Below are positions 8,842-17,602 of a stretch of DNA of 64,000 nucleotides, piece after piece. Position numbers and translations under genes: made by a program. The first letter of the stretch is position 1, and each line of letters begins with the position of its first letter. The notes under the pieces are model-generated. The model was given only the letters and a program-made list of their open reading frames with translations. It was not told where the DNA came from and made no database searches. Location of the stretch: the NCBI RefSeq assembly GCF_014650335.1, contig NZ_BMUT01000002.1, positions 700,219-764,218 of the forward strand, in the 5' to 3' direction. This stretch comes from Streptomyces hiroshimensis. Lineage in GTDB: Bacteria; Actinomycetota; Actinomycetes; Streptomycetales; Streptomycetaceae.

Positions 8842-9690
8842 CTACGCCACGTGCCGGGCGAGCCGGCCCGGCGTCGCCCCGAACCACACGAAGGAGGCGG
8901 CGAAGCCGAACGAGAGGCAGAGCAGGCCCCCCACGGCATCGAGCCAGAAGTGGTTGGCCGTCGCCACGATGACCATCAGCGTGGCGACGGGATAGAGCAG
9001 GCCGAGGACCTTCGCCCACACCGGGCGCGCCACCATCGCGACGACGACGCCGCACCAGGTGGACCAGCCGATGTGCATCGACGGCATCGCCGCGTACTGG
9101 TTGGACATGTCGGCCAGGTTGCCGGAGGCCATCGAGCCCCAGGTGTGGTGCACCACGACGGTGTCGATGAAGTGCTCGCCGGACATCAGGCGGGGCGGCG
9201 CGAGGGGGAAGAGGTAATAACCGAGCAACGCCACGGCCGTGGTGGCGAAGAGGGCCAGCCGGGCGGCGGAATAGCGGCCGGGATGCCATCGGTAGAGCCA
9301 CACCAGCACACCGATCGTCAGGACGAAATGCAAGGTGGCGTAGTAGTAGTTCATGCCCACGACCAGCCACGTCACCGAATTCACGGCGTGGTTGACGGAG
9401 TTCTCCACGGCGATGTGCAAGGTGTGCTCCGCCCGCCATATCCAGTCGGCGTTGCGGAGGGCGGCCGCCCGCTGCTCGGGAACGGCGTTGCGCACCAGGG
9501 AGTACGTCCAGTAACTCACCGCGATCAGCAGCACCTCGAACCACAGACGCGGCCTGCGCGGAGACCTGAGCCTCCGCAGGCCGGTCCGCTGCCGGGTGGC
9601 ACGATCCGCCGGCGGCCGGTCCGCTCGCTCCTCGGTGGGTGGCGGGGCGGCCGTCCGGCCTTCCAGTGTCCTTGCCGTCGCTTCACCCAT
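8842..9690 (-). CDS. PAP2-superfamily membrane phosphatase (AUR1/inositol-phosphotransfer-like)
   Basis: A 282-residue integral membrane protein with a basic, disordered cytosolic N terminus of about 45 residues and roughly five to six hydrophobic helices. The PAP2 signature is in the C-terminal half: PSMHIGWS carries the first catalytic histidine, and TANHFWLDAVGG carries the second histidine and aspartate. The broad type, with a long insert between LFPLAPPR and PSMH, resembles AUR1/Ipt1-like phosphotransferases acting on lipid headgroups. It lies 36 nt after the malR stop on the same strand, so cotranscription is possible though no functional link is evident. Substrate unknown. Confidence 0.82.
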   Translation of the reverse strand: MGEATARTLEGRTAAPPPTEERADRPPADRATRQRTGLRRLRSPRRPRLWFEVLLIAVSYWTYSLVRNAVPEQRAAALRNADWIWRAEHTLHIAVENSVNHAVNSVTWLVVGMNYYYATLHFVLTIGVLVWLYRWHPGRYSAARLALFATTAVALLGYYLFPLAPPRLMSGEHFIDTVVVHHTWGSMASGNLADMSNQYAAMPSMHIGWSTWCGVVVAMVARPVWAKVLGLLYPVATLMVIVATANHFWLDAVGGLLCLSFGFAASFVWFGATPGRLARHVA

Positions 9691-9726
9691 AGGGAAACAG
9701 TCTGCCAGAAACCGGCCTGCGGCAGA

Positions 9727-10779
9727 TCATCCCCAAGTCTGGTCTTCGCCCGCTTTCGGCCGGGATTCCGGCACCGATGCGGTTGAACCACGAACCACCA
9801 GTTCGGGCAGGAAGACGAACTCGCTGTGCGGCGCCGGGGTGCCGCCGATCTCCTCCAGCAGGGCGCGCACGGCGGCCTGACCCATCGACTGCACCGGCTG
9901 CCGGATCGTGGTCAGCGGCGGGTCCGTGAAGGCGATGAGCGGCGAGTCGTCGAAGCCGACGACCGAGACGTCGCGCGGGACCTCCAGGCCGTGCCGGCGG
10001 GCCGCCCGGATCACGCCCAGCGCCATCATGTCGCTCGCGCACACCACGGCCGTGCAGCCCCGCTCGATGAGCGCCGATGCCGCCGCCTGGCCGCCCTCCA
10101 GCGTGAACAGCGAGTGCTGCACCAGCTGCTCGGCCTCGGCCTCCGCCATGCCCAGCTCCTCGCGCATGCTGCGCAGGAAGCCCTCGATCTTGCGCTGCAC
10201 CGGCACGTACCGCCGCGGGCCCAGCGCCAGGCCGATCCTCCGGTGCCCCAGTGCGGCCAGATGGGTGACGGCCAGCCGTACCGCCGCCCGGTCGTCCGGC
10301 GAGACGAAAGGCGCCCGCACCTTCGACGAGAAGCCGTTGATCAGCACGAACGGCACGCCCTGGGCCCGCAGCCGCTCGTAGCGCCCCATGTCCGCCGAGG
10401 TGTCGGCGTGCAGCCCGGAGACGAAGATGATGCCGGAGACCCCGCGGTCGACGAGCATCTCCGTGAGCTCGTCCTCCGTGGAGCCGCCGGGCGTCTGCGT
10501 GGCCAGCACCGGGGTGTAGCCCTGGCGCGTCAGGGCCTGGCCTATCACCTGGGCGAAGGCCGGGAATATGGGGTTGTCCAGCTCGGGCGTGATCAGCCCG
10601 ACCAGGCCCGCGCTGCGCTGCCGCAGCCGCACGGGGCGCTCGTAGCCCAGGACGTCGAGCGCGGCCAGCACGGACTCGCGGGTGGAGGCGGCGACCCCCG
10701 GCTTCCCGTTGAGTACCCGGCTGACGGTTGCTTCGCTGACACCCGCTTGGGCTGCGATATCGGCCAGCCGTGCGGTCAC
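9727..10779 (-). CDS. malR: LacI-family maltose/maltodextrin repressor MalR
   Basis: LacI/GalR repressor of 350 residues from the chosen GTG start. The N-terminal helix-turn-helix (RLADIAAQAGVSEATVSRVLNG) begins at residue 4, with the hinge helix after it, and the periplasmic-binding-like sensor runs from about residue 60 (GLVGLITPELDNPIFPAFAQ). It closely resembles S. coelicolor MalR, which represses malE and amylase genes and is released by maltose or maltodextrin. The frame stays open further upstream to 10854, but the GTG at 10779 matches the family start (VTARLADIAAQAG). It follows aglA by only 25 nt on the same strand, which suggests the regulator may be part of the mal operon. Its likely operators are at 15765 and 15887. 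Confidence 0.93.
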   Translation of the reverse strand: MTARLADIAAQAGVSEATVSRVLNGKPGVAASTRESVLAALDVLGYERPVRLRQRSAGLVGLITPELDNPIFPAFAQVIGQALTRQGYTPVLATQTPGGSTEDELTEMLVDRGVSGIIFVSGLHADTSADMGRYERLRAQGVPFVLINGFSSKVRAPFVSPDDRAAVRLAVTHLAALGHRRIGLALGPRRYVPVQRKIEGFLRSMREELGMAEAEAEQLVQHSLFTLEGGQAAASALIERGCTAVVCASDMMALGVIRAARRHGLEVPRDVSVVGFDDSPLIAFTDPPLTTIRQPVQSMGQAAVRALLEEIGGTPAPHSEFVFLPELVVRGSTASVPESRPKAGEDQTWG

Positions 10780-10804
10780 AGGACTGGACCTTACCGGTCG
10801 CATT

Positions 10805-12436
10805 TCAGACTGCCCACCAAACACATGAATCAGAGGGGATACGGACCGTACCACCGGTGAATTCCAAGGCGGCCGTGGCCAGCACCGGGCGGCCCGGCAC
10901 CGGCATCCCGACCTCCTCCTCGCGCGTGTTGAGCGTGCACACCAGGCCCTGCCGGGCGAAGGCCAGCACGCCCTCGGGCGCCTCCAGCCACGTCATCCCG
11001 CCGTCGCCCAGCCCCGCCAGCTCGTGGCGCAGGGCGAGCGCCGAGCGGTAGAGCTCCAGCGTCGAGCGCGGATCGCCGGACTGCGCCGCCACCGACAGCT
11101 CCGCCCACTGCTCGGGCTGCGGCAGCCAGCTGCCGCCCGGCCCGAAGCCGTACGGGGCCTCCTCGCCCGACCACGGGATCGGCACCCGGCAGCCGTCGCG
11201 CGTGCCGTCCTGCCCGTCGCCGCGGAAGAACGCCGGGTCCTGGCGTACCTCGTCCGGCAGGTCCACGACCTCCGGCAGGCCCAGCTCCTCGCCCTGGTAG
11301 ACGTACGCCGAGCCGGGCAGCGCCAGCATCAGCAGCGCCGCCGCCCGGGCCCGCGCCAGCCCCCGCCCGCCGCCGCCGTAGCGCGTGGTGTGCCGCACCA
11401 CGTCGTGGTTGGAGAGCACCCAGGTCGTGGGCGCGCCCACCGACAGGGTCGCCTCCAGCGACTCGTCGATCACCGTGCGCATCGCGCCGGCGTCCCAGTC
11501 GCACGTCAGGAACTGGAAGTTGAACGCCTGGTGCAGCTCGTCCGGGCGCACGTAGAGCGCGAGCCGCTCCGAGGTCGGCGCCCACGCCTCCGCAACGCCC
11601 ACCCGCTCGCCCGGGTAGGAGTCCAGCAGCCGCCGCCAGGCGCGGTGGATCTCGTGCACCCCGTCCTGGTCGAAGAACGGCAGCACCTGCGCGCCGATGA
11701 GCTTCGCCTGCTCGCTCAGCCCGATGTCCGGCAGGCCCTCCGCCTTGACCATGCCGTGCGCCACGTCGATACGGAAGCCGTCCACGCCCAGGTCCAGCCA
11801 GAACCGCAGCACGGACTCGAACTCCTCGCGGACCTCCTGGTTCTCCCAGTTGAGGTCCGGCTGCTCCGGCGCGAACAGGTGCAGGTACCACTCGCCGGGC
11901 GTGCCGTCCGCGCGCGCCGTGCGCGTCCACGCCGGGCCGCCGAAGACCGACTCCCAGTCGTTCGGCGGCAGTTCCCCGGCATCGCCGCGGCCCGGACGGA
12001 AGTGGTAGCGCTCCCGGGCCGGACCGCCCTCCGCGTCGGCTAGGGCCGCACGGAACCAGGCGTGCTGGTCGGAGGTGTGGTTGGGCACGATGTCGACGAT
12101 CACCCGCAGGCCCAGCCGGTGCGCCTCCCGCACCAGGTCGTCCGCGTCGGACAGCTCCCCGAACAGCGGGTCCACGGCCCGGTAGTCCGCGACGTCGTAG
12201 CCGCCGTCCGCCTGCGGCGAGGCGTAGAACGGCGTGAGCCACACCGCGTCCACGCCCAGCTCGGCCAGGTACGGCAGGCGGTCGCGGATCCCGCGCAGGT
12301 CGCCGATGCCGTCGCCGTCGCTGTCGGCGAACGAGCGCACGTACACCTGGTAGATGACGGCGCTGCGCCACCAGCCGCCCGTTTCGGACGGGGAGGCGGC
12401 GGCCGGGCGGACGGAGGGCGCGAGGTCCTGGGTCAT
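10805..12436 (-). CDS. aglA: Cytoplasmic GH13 alpha-glucosidase
   Basis: A GH13 enzyme of 543 residues, expected to hydrolyse imported maltose and maltodextrins from the non-reducing end. The (beta/alpha)8 marks are all present: SWWRSAVIYQVYVRSF-like opening, DIVPNHTS, the nucleophile region DGFRIDVAHG, and the VLSNHDV aspartate region. No signal peptide is seen. The ATG at 12436 is chosen because GH13 homology begins shortly after it and an AGGAC site precedes it. The open frame upstream (to 12529) is an artefact of a 9-nt tandem repeat. It lies between malG and malR on the same strand, as in S. coelicolor aglA (SCO2228). Confidence 0.92.
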   Translation of the reverse strand: MTQDLAPSVRPAAASPSETGGWWRSAVIYQVYVRSFADSDGDGIGDLRGIRDRLPYLAELGVDAVWLTPFYASPQADGGYDVADYRAVDPLFGELSDADDLVREAHRLGLRVIVDIVPNHTSDQHAWFRAALADAEGGPARERYHFRPGRGDAGELPPNDWESVFGGPAWTRTARADGTPGEWYLHLFAPEQPDLNWENQEVREEFESVLRFWLDLGVDGFRIDVAHGMVKAEGLPDIGLSEQAKLIGAQVLPFFDQDGVHEIHRAWRRLLDSYPGERVGVAEAWAPTSERLALYVRPDELHQAFNFQFLTCDWDAGAMRTVIDESLEATLSVGAPTTWVLSNHDVVRHTTRYGGGGRGLARARAAALLMLALPGSAYVYQGEELGLPEVVDLPDEVRQDPAFFRGDGQDGTRDGCRVPIPWSGEEAPYGFGPGGSWLPQPEQWAELSVAAQSGDPRSTLELYRSALALRHELAGLGDGGMTWLEAPEGVLAFARQGLVCTLNTREEEVGMPVPGRPVLATAALEFTGGTVRIPSDSCVWWAV

Positions 12437-12473
12437 GTACGTCCTATCGAATCGGTTGCGGAGGCGGGAAGCA

Positions 12474-12527
12474 GTGGATCTCGTGGAGCGCGTGGATCTC
12501 GTGGATCGTGCGGATCGTGCGGATCTC
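12474..12527. repeat. Tandem 9-nt repeat, six copies, between malG and aglA
   Basis: Six head-to-tail 9-mers (consensus GTGGATCTC with variants GTGGAGCGC, GTGGATCGT, GCGGATCGT) fill the gap between the malG stop and the aglA start. Because the unit is a multiple of three it creates a spurious Arg-Ser-Thr-rich N-terminal extension of aglA. Confidence 0.85.
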
Positions 12528-12576
12528 AACGGGTCAACGACGGCGGGCGGACAAGGTCAGCGGGTGCCGGTGGTGG

Positions 12577-13443
12577 TCAGCCCTTGGTGCCGCCCGCGGT
12601 CAGGCCGGCCACCAGGTGCCGCTGGGCGATGAAGAACACCAGGGCCGCCGGAATGGTGATCAGCACGGCGGCGGCCGTCATCAGGCCCCACTCGGCCTTC
12701 TGCTGGCCGACGAACGTCTGCAGGCCGACGGCGAGGGTGTAGTGCTCCTCGCTGCTCATGAACTGGGTGGCGAAGGCGACCTCGCCCCAGGCGGTGATGA
12801 AGGAGTAGAAGCCGGTCACGGCCAGGCCCGGGCGGGCGAGGGGCACGATGAGCCGCCAGAACGTCCCGAAGGGGGTCAGCCCGTCCACCCGCCCCGCCTC
12901 GTCGATCTCGACGGGGACGGTGTCGAAGTACCCCTTGAGCATCCACGCGCAGAACGGCACGGAGATCGAGCAGTACGTCACGATCAGCCCGGTGTAGGAG
13001 TCCAGGAGTTCCAGGTCGCCGAGAATGTTGTACAGCGGCACGATCAGCACCGCCATCGGGAACATCTGAACGACCAGGAAGGTCCACATCAGCGGCCGGT
13101 GACCGGGGAAGCGCATCCGCGAGACGGCGTAGCCGGCCGTCGCCGCGATCAGCACGCCGAGCACCGTCGCCCCCAGCGCCACGATCACCGAATTGCCGAA
13201 CCACGTCAGGAACTTGGTCTCGCCGAGGATGTGGCTGTAGTTCGAGACGTCGAAGCCGGCCGGCCGCGTGGGCTCCTGCCAGCCGTCGCGCCCCCGCAGC
13301 GACACGAAGACGATGAAGGCGACGGGGAAGACCGACACCAGGCTCGCGGCGACCAGCGCCGTGTGCAGCGCGGCCGACGCCGTGCGCGAACGCTGCTCGC
13401 GCGGGCGGTGCTTGGGGGCCCCTGCGGGCCGGGCGGTGCTCAT
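12577..13443 (-). CDS. malG: Maltose/maltodextrin ABC transporter permease MalG
   Basis: Inner-membrane permease of 288 residues with six predicted helices. The EAA loop that docks the ATPase reads EIDEAGRVDGLTPFGTFWRLIVPLARPGL. A basic cytosolic N terminus (about 25 residues) precedes helix 1. It overlaps the malF stop by 4 nt (ATGA), so translation is coupled. No MalK-type ATPase gene is in the locus; Streptomyces sugar importers commonly share the remote ATPase MsiK. The same frame remains open through the malF region, which is a shadow and not a fusion. Confidence 0.94.
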   Translation of the reverse strand: MSTARPAGAPKHRPREQRSRTASAALHTALVAASLVSVFPVAFIVFVSLRGRDGWQEPTRPAGFDVSNYSHILGETKFLTWFGNSVIVALGATVLGVLIAATAGYAVSRMRFPGHRPLMWTFLVVQMFPMAVLIVPLYNILGDLELLDSYTGLIVTYCSISVPFCAWMLKGYFDTVPVEIDEAGRVDGLTPFGTFWRLIVPLARPGLAVTGFYSFITAWGEVAFATQFMSSEEHYTLAVGLQTFVGQQKAEWGLMTAAAVLITIPAALVFFIAQRHLVAGLTAGGTKG

Positions 13444-14381
13444 CGCACGGCCTCCTGTCGGGAGAGCATCCGGCGGTAGAAGACGGCGAAGACCAGCAGC
13501 AGCGAGAGGATGAGGATGCCGTACGTGGCCGAGCCCGCGTAGTCGCGGACGCCCTGGAAGGCGAGCCGGTAGGCGTACGTCACGAGGATCTCGCTCTCGG
13601 AGCTCGCGCCCTGCCCGATCAGCAGGTAGATGACCTGGAACATGTTGAACGTCCAGATCACGCCGAGCAGGATCACCGTCCCGCTCACGGTCTTCAGCCC
13701 CGGCAGCGTCACGTACCGGAAGCGCTGCCAGGGGGTGGCGCCGTCCATCTCCGCGGCCTCGTGCAGCTCCCGCGGGATGGACTGCAGCCCGCCCAGGATC
13801 GCGACCATCATGAACGGCACGCCCAGCCAGACGTTCACCGCCACCGCCGACACCTTCTGCAGCGTCGCGTCGCCCAGCCAGTCCACCGGGTCCATGCCCA
13901 GCTTCGTCAGGAAGGCGTTGAGCACGCCGTACTTCTCGTTGAACATCAGCCGCCAGGAGAAGGTGGCGACGAAGGCCGGCACCGCCCACGGCAGGATCAG
14001 CAGCACCCGGTACACCGCCCGGAACCGCATCGGCCGGTTGAGCAGGAGGGCGAGCCCGAGGCCGAGCGTGTAGTGCAGGAACACGCACGACCCCGTCCAC
14101 ACGACCGTCCAGCCGAGGCGGGAGTAGAAGTGACCCTCCTGCCCGGAGAGCACCTTCCAGTAGTTGTCCAGGCCCACCGACTTGTAGGTCGCCTCGATGT
14201 GGTTGACCCCGATGGTGCGCCCGACGTTCGCCTCGTTGGCGTCGGTGAAGGACAGGTAGACGCCCTTGCCCAGCGGGTATCCGACGAGGACCGCGAGGAC
14301 GATGACGACGGGCAGCACCATCGCCCACGCGTACCAATGGGTGCTGAAGGAGCGCCGGACCCTGGTGACGACTGTGGCCAT
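13440..14381 (-). CDS. malF: Maltose/maltodextrin ABC transporter permease MalF
   Basis: Partner permease of 313 residues. The EAA loop is ELHEAAEMDGATPWQRFRYVTLPGLK, and six or more helices are visible. Like other Gram-positive MalF proteins it lacks the large periplasmic insert of the enterobacterial protein. It starts 6 nt after the malE stop and overlaps malG by 4 nt, making malEFG one operon. The ATG at 14381 opens with a short basic tail (MATVVTRVRRSF). Confidence 0.94.
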   Translation of the reverse strand: MATVVTRVRRSFSTHWYAWAMVLPVVIVLAVLVGYPLGKGVYLSFTDANEANVGRTIGVNHIEATYKSVGLDNYWKVLSGQEGHFYSRLGWTVVWTGSCVFLHYTLGLGLALLLNRPMRFRAVYRVLLILPWAVPAFVATFSWRLMFNEKYGVLNAFLTKLGMDPVDWLGDATLQKVSAVAVNVWLGVPFMMVAILGGLQSIPRELHEAAEMDGATPWQRFRYVTLPGLKTVSGTVILLGVIWTFNMFQVIYLLIGQGASSESEILVTYAYRLAFQGVRDYAGSATYGILILSLLLVFAVFYRRMLSRQEAVR

Positions 14382-14387
14382 CAGGCC

Positions 14388-15689
14388 CTACTCCTCGATG
14401 CCGTAGTCCTTGAGGAGCGCGGACTGCCAGGCCTTGGCCGTGGCGTCCAGCCCTTCCTTCGGCTCCTCCTTGAGCGTGAGGATCTTCGTGTAGTGCTGGA
14501 GCCAGTCCGTGAACAGGTCGCCGCCCTGCGGGATCGCGGGCCGCGGGTGGGCCTTCGACAGCGCCTGGTAGTACGCGCTGCGCACCGGGTCGGCCAGGAC
14601 GTCCTTGGTGTAGGCGGACTTGCGCGTCGGCAGCACGCCCACGCCGGTCGAGGCCTGCTCCTGCTGCGCGGCGTCGGTCATGAAGCGCGTGAACAGGTAG
14701 GAGGCGTCGAAGTTCTTCGAGCCGGCGTAGATCACCAGGTTGTGGCCGCCGACCGGCGCGCCCGCGGTGCCCGTGGAACCGGCCGGGATGGCCGAGATGC
14801 CCAGGTTGTCCTTGGACTTGTACGCGTCGCCGCCGAAGATCTCCTTGGTCGCCCAGGGACCGTCGATCAGCATCGCCAGCTTGCCGTTCTTGAAGTCCGT
14901 CTTGAGGGCGTTGTAGCCGTCGGTGCCGGCCGGCTTGGGCGCGGCGCCGGACTTCACCAGGTCGACGGCCGTCTCGACGCCCTTGCGGGACGCGGCCGAG
15001 GAGATGGTGATCTTCTTCTTGGCGACGTCGACCATGTCGCTCTTCTCGCCGTAGAGGAAGGGCAGCGAGTAGTAGCTGTCGGGGCTGAGGCCGATGCCCT
15101 CCGCGCCCGTCTTGTCCTTGATCTTCAGGGCGGCGTCCTTGACCTCCTGCCAGGTGGCCGGGGGCTTGTCGACGCCCGCCTTCTGGAACAGCTCCTTGTT
15201 GTAGAGCAGTCCGAGGGTGTCGGTGACCTGCGGGACGCCGTACGTCTTGCCCTGGTACGCCGCGTTCTTCAGCGGGCCTTCGAGGAAGTCCTCGGGCTTG
15301 TCGAGGGCCGGCGTGCCGGTGAGGTCCTTGAGGTAGCCGAGCTGGGCGAAGCCGGGCGTCCAGCCGACGTCGGAACGCAGCACGTCCGGGGCGCCCTTGC
15401 CGGTGGCGGCGGCCGTCTTGAACTTCTGCTGGGCCTGGTCGAACGGCACGTTGACGTACTCGACCTTGATCTTCGGGTACTTCTGCTCGAACGCCGAGAC
15501 CAGCTTCTTGAACGCGGGCGCCTCGTTGGTGGCGTCCGAGGTGTCCCACCAGGTCACCGTGCCGCTCACACTGCCCGGGTCGCTCGCCGCCTTGGCGCCG
15601 TCGTTCCCGCCCCCGCCGTCACCGCCGCACGCGGTCGCGGTGAGTGCCAGCACACCGACGACGGCAGCGACCGATATGCCTCTTCGCAT
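14388..15689 (-). CDS. malE: Maltose/maltodextrin-binding lipoprotein MalE
   Basis: Solute-binding protein of 433 residues that delivers maltodextrins to MalFG. The N terminus is a lipoprotein signal (MRRGISVAAVVGVLALTATAC) with the lipidated cysteine at residue 21, followed by a Gly/Asp linker. The bacterial_SBP_1 fold begins at about residue 43 (GTVTWWDTSD). ATG at 15689 follows a clear GAGGAGAT site; the frame stays open upstream but has no similarity there. It is the first gene of malEFG and faces the amylase gene across a 259-nt divergent promoter region with two MalR-type palindromes. Confidence 0.95.
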   Translation of the reverse strand: MRRGISVAAVVGVLALTATACGGDGGGGNDGAKAASDPGSVSGTVTWWDTSDATNEAPAFKKLVSAFEQKYPKIKVEYVNVPFDQAQQKFKTAAATGKGAPDVLRSDVGWTPGFAQLGYLKDLTGTPALDKPEDFLEGPLKNAAYQGKTYGVPQVTDTLGLLYNKELFQKAGVDKPPATWQEVKDAALKIKDKTGAEGIGLSPDSYYSLPFLYGEKSDMVDVAKKKITISSAASRKGVETAVDLVKSGAAPKPAGTDGYNALKTDFKNGKLAMLIDGPWATKEIFGGDAYKSKDNLGISAIPAGSTGTAGAPVGGHNLVIYAGSKNFDASYLFTRFMTDAAQQEQASTGVGVLPTRKSAYTKDVLADPVRSAYYQALSKAHPRPAIPQGGDLFTDWLQHYTKILTLKEEPKEGLDATAKAWQSALLKDYGIEE

Positions 15690-15764
15690 ATGGATCTCCT
15701 CATGAAGGAGGCCGACCGTCGCGGGCGGCCCCGAGCTGTGGAGGAAGGTAACAGGCTGCAATCT

Positions 15765-15784
15765 CTTGCGAAAGGGTTTGCAAG
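15765..15784. promoter_or_regulatory. MalR-type operator in the malE leader/promoter
   Basis: A 20-bp interrupted palindrome whose outer half-sites are CTTGC and GCAAG, 76 nt upstream of the malE start. The CTTGCA-type inverted repeat is the form known for MalR-regulated promoters in Streptomyces. Assignment to MalR rests on motif and context. Confidence 0.75.
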
Positions 15785-15886
15785 AACGAAACGGCGAGAT
15801 TTCTCGGTGGTAACCGTCTCGTGTCCAAGGGGTTGACCGGCCGTTTCCCGGCTCGTACGGTCTCGTGCGCGGCAGGTTCCGGTTGG

Positions 15887-15907
15887 CTTGCGAACGGCTT
15901 GCGCAAG
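15887..15907. promoter_or_regulatory. Second MalR-type operator, upstream of the amylase gene
   Basis: CTTGCG direct half-site followed by the perfect palindrome CTTGCGCAAG at 15898-15907, 42-62 nt upstream of the amylase ATG. Together with the site at 15765 it would let one repressor control both divergent transcripts. Confidence 0.7.
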
Positions 15908-15948
15908 AACCTTCATTGCTGCACATCCCCCACCTCCAGGAGCTCCGC

Positions 15949-17331
15949 ATGCCTGCGACAGCCCGAAGAATCCTTTCAGCGGCTTTTGCCCTGGCGGCCG
16001 CCGCCACGGTCTGCGCCCCCCGGGCGGAGGCCGCCGCGCCCGGCGACAAGGACGTCACCGCCGTCCTCTTCGAGTGGAAGTACGACGCGGTCGCGAAGGA
16101 GTGCAAGGATGCGCTCGGACCGGCCGGTTACGGCTACGTCCAGGTCTCCCCGCCGCAGGAACACGTGCAGGGCCCGCAGTGGTGGACCTCGTACCAGCCG
16201 GTGGGCTACGCGATAGCGGGACGGCTGGGGGACAGGTCGTCCTTCGCGAACATGGTGAATTCATGTCATAGCGCGGGCGTCAAGGTCGTCGTCGACGCCG
16301 TCGTCAACCACATGGCCGCCGGATCCGGCACCGGAACCGGCGGCTCCGCGTATACGAAGTACGACTACCCCGGCACCTACCAGCGGCAGGACATGGACGA
16401 CTGCACGGCCGTCGTCAGCGACTACCGCGACCGCCGCAACGTCCAGGACTGCGAACTCGTCGGCCTCGCCGACCTGGACACCGGCGAGGAGCACGTCCGC
16501 GCGCGCCTCGCCCAGTACCTGAACGACCTTTTGTCGCTGGGTGCCGACGGCTTCCGCATCGACGCCGCCAAGCACATCCCGGCGGCCGACCTCGCGGCCG
16601 TCAAGGCGCGGCTGAGCCGCAGCGGCGTCTACTGGAAGCAGGAGACGATCTACGGCGCCGGCGAGGCCGTGCAGCCCGAGGAGTACACCGGCACCGGCGA
16701 CGTCCAGGAGTTCCGCTACGCGCGCGACCTCAAGCGGGTGTTCCAGGGCGAGCGGCTCGCGTACCTCAAGAACTACGCCGAAGGCTGGGGCTACCTGCCC
16801 AGCGGCCAGGCGTCCGTCTTCGTCGACAACCACGACACCGAACGCGGCGGCGACACCCTCACCTACAAGGACGGCGCCGACTACACCCTGGCCAACGTCT
16901 TCATGCTCGCCTGGCCCTACGGCTCACCGGACGTCCATTCCGGCTACGAATTCACCGACCGCGACGCGGGGCCGCCGAACGGCGGGGCGGTGGGGGCGTG
17001 CTGGCGGGACGGCTGGAAGTGCCAGCACCAGTGGCCGGAGATCCGGAGCATGGTGGGGTTCCGCAATGCGGTGCGGGGGGCGGCGGTCTCCCACTGGTGG
17101 GACAACGGCTACCAGGCGGTTGCGTTCGGGCGCGGCGACAAGGGCTATGTGGTGGTCAACCACGAGGGCTCTGCGCTGACGCGCACCTTCGAGACCGGGC
17201 TGCCCGGGGGTGACTACTGCGACGTGCAGAGCGGACGTCGGGTGACGGTGGGTTCCGACGGGCGCTTCACGGCGACCGTGGCGCCGAACACGGCCCTGGC
17301 GCTGCATGTCGGCGCGCGTACGTGCGGTTGA
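15949..17331 (+). CDS. Secreted GH13 alpha-amylase
   Basis: Endo-acting alpha-amylase of 460 residues that cleaves starch outside the cell. A Sec signal peptide ([18 protein letters not shown] then APRAEA-A) is cleaved near residue 29. The catalytic triad is Asp205 (GFRIDAAKH), Glu232 (WKQET) and Asp296 (DNHDTE). The DAVVNHM calcium-site region is also present. It ends after the C-terminal beta-domain ([12 protein letters not shown]) with no starch-binding domain, as in short streptomycete amylases. ATG at 15949 follows CCAGGAG. Regulation is probably by MalR through the palindrome just upstream. Confidence 0.95.
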   Translation: MPATARRILSAAFALAAAATVCAPRAEAAAPGDKDVTAVLFEWKYDAVAKECKDALGPAGYGYVQVSPPQEHVQGPQWWTSYQPVGYAIAGRLGDRSSFANMVNSCHSAGVKVVVDAVVNHMAAGSGTGTGGSAYTKYDYPGTYQRQDMDDCTAVVSDYRDRRNVQDCELVGLADLDTGEEHVRARLAQYLNDLLSLGADGFRIDAAKHIPAADLAAVKARLSRSGVYWKQETIYGAGEAVQPEEYTGTGDVQEFRYARDLKRVFQGERLAYLKNYAEGWGYLPSGQASVFVDNHDTERGGDTLTYKDGADYTLANVFMLAWPYGSPDVHSGYEFTDRDAGPPNGGAVGACWRDGWKCQHQWPEIRSMVGFRNAVRGAAVSHWWDNGYQAVAFGRGDKGYVVVNHEGSALTRTFETGLPGGDYCDVQSGRRVTVGSDGRFTATVAPNTALALHVGARTCG

Positions 17332-17333
17332 TT

Positions 17334-17564
17334 TCTCCCCTGACCCGCCCCTTCCCGAACCCGGGGCTTCGCCCCGGACCCCGTTGGCCTCAAACGCCGG
17401 CCGGCCTGGATTGTGTGAGGCCGAACCGGAATGCCGAGGCCACACGCATGCCAAGGCCCGCCGAAATTTCAGCCCGTCCGGCGTTTGAGGACGACGCGCG
17501 TCCAGCGCGGATCGGGGGTCCGGGGGCTTGCCCCCGGTTACGGGAAGGGGCGGGTCAGGGGAGA
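17334..17564. repeat. Intergenic element with 24-bp perfect terminal inverted repeats
   Basis: The arms 17334-17357 and 17541-17564 are exact reverse complements over 24 bp. The inner parts are also complementary with mismatches: a CCGGGGCTTCGCCCCGG hairpin on the left against GGGGGCTTGCCCCC on the right, and CCTCAAACGCCGG at 17389-17400 against its inverse CCGGCGTTTGAGG at 17478-17490. The whole 231-bp unit could fold into one long cruciform. It begins 3 nt after the amylase stop and ends 38 nt before pullulanase. It could be a MITE-like element that doubles as a terminator. No coding capacity is seen. Confidence 0.8.
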
Positions 17565-17602
17565 AGACCTGTCTTTGACCTCAGCTCAAGGAGCGCCCTT
17601 AC

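Noticed and set aside
5682..8939. A long minus-strand frame (about 1085 codons) antisense to glnE
   Set aside because: It mirrors the codon bias of glnE, is rich in Gly/Ala/Arg/Val without any family motif and lacks a ribosome site. It is a shadow of high-GC coding.
12577..15549. A single minus-strand frame that seems to fuse malG with sequence across malF and malE
   Set aside because: The frame passes through the malF gene as a shadow. malG begins at 13443 with ATGA overlap, and malF and malE are intact in their own frames.
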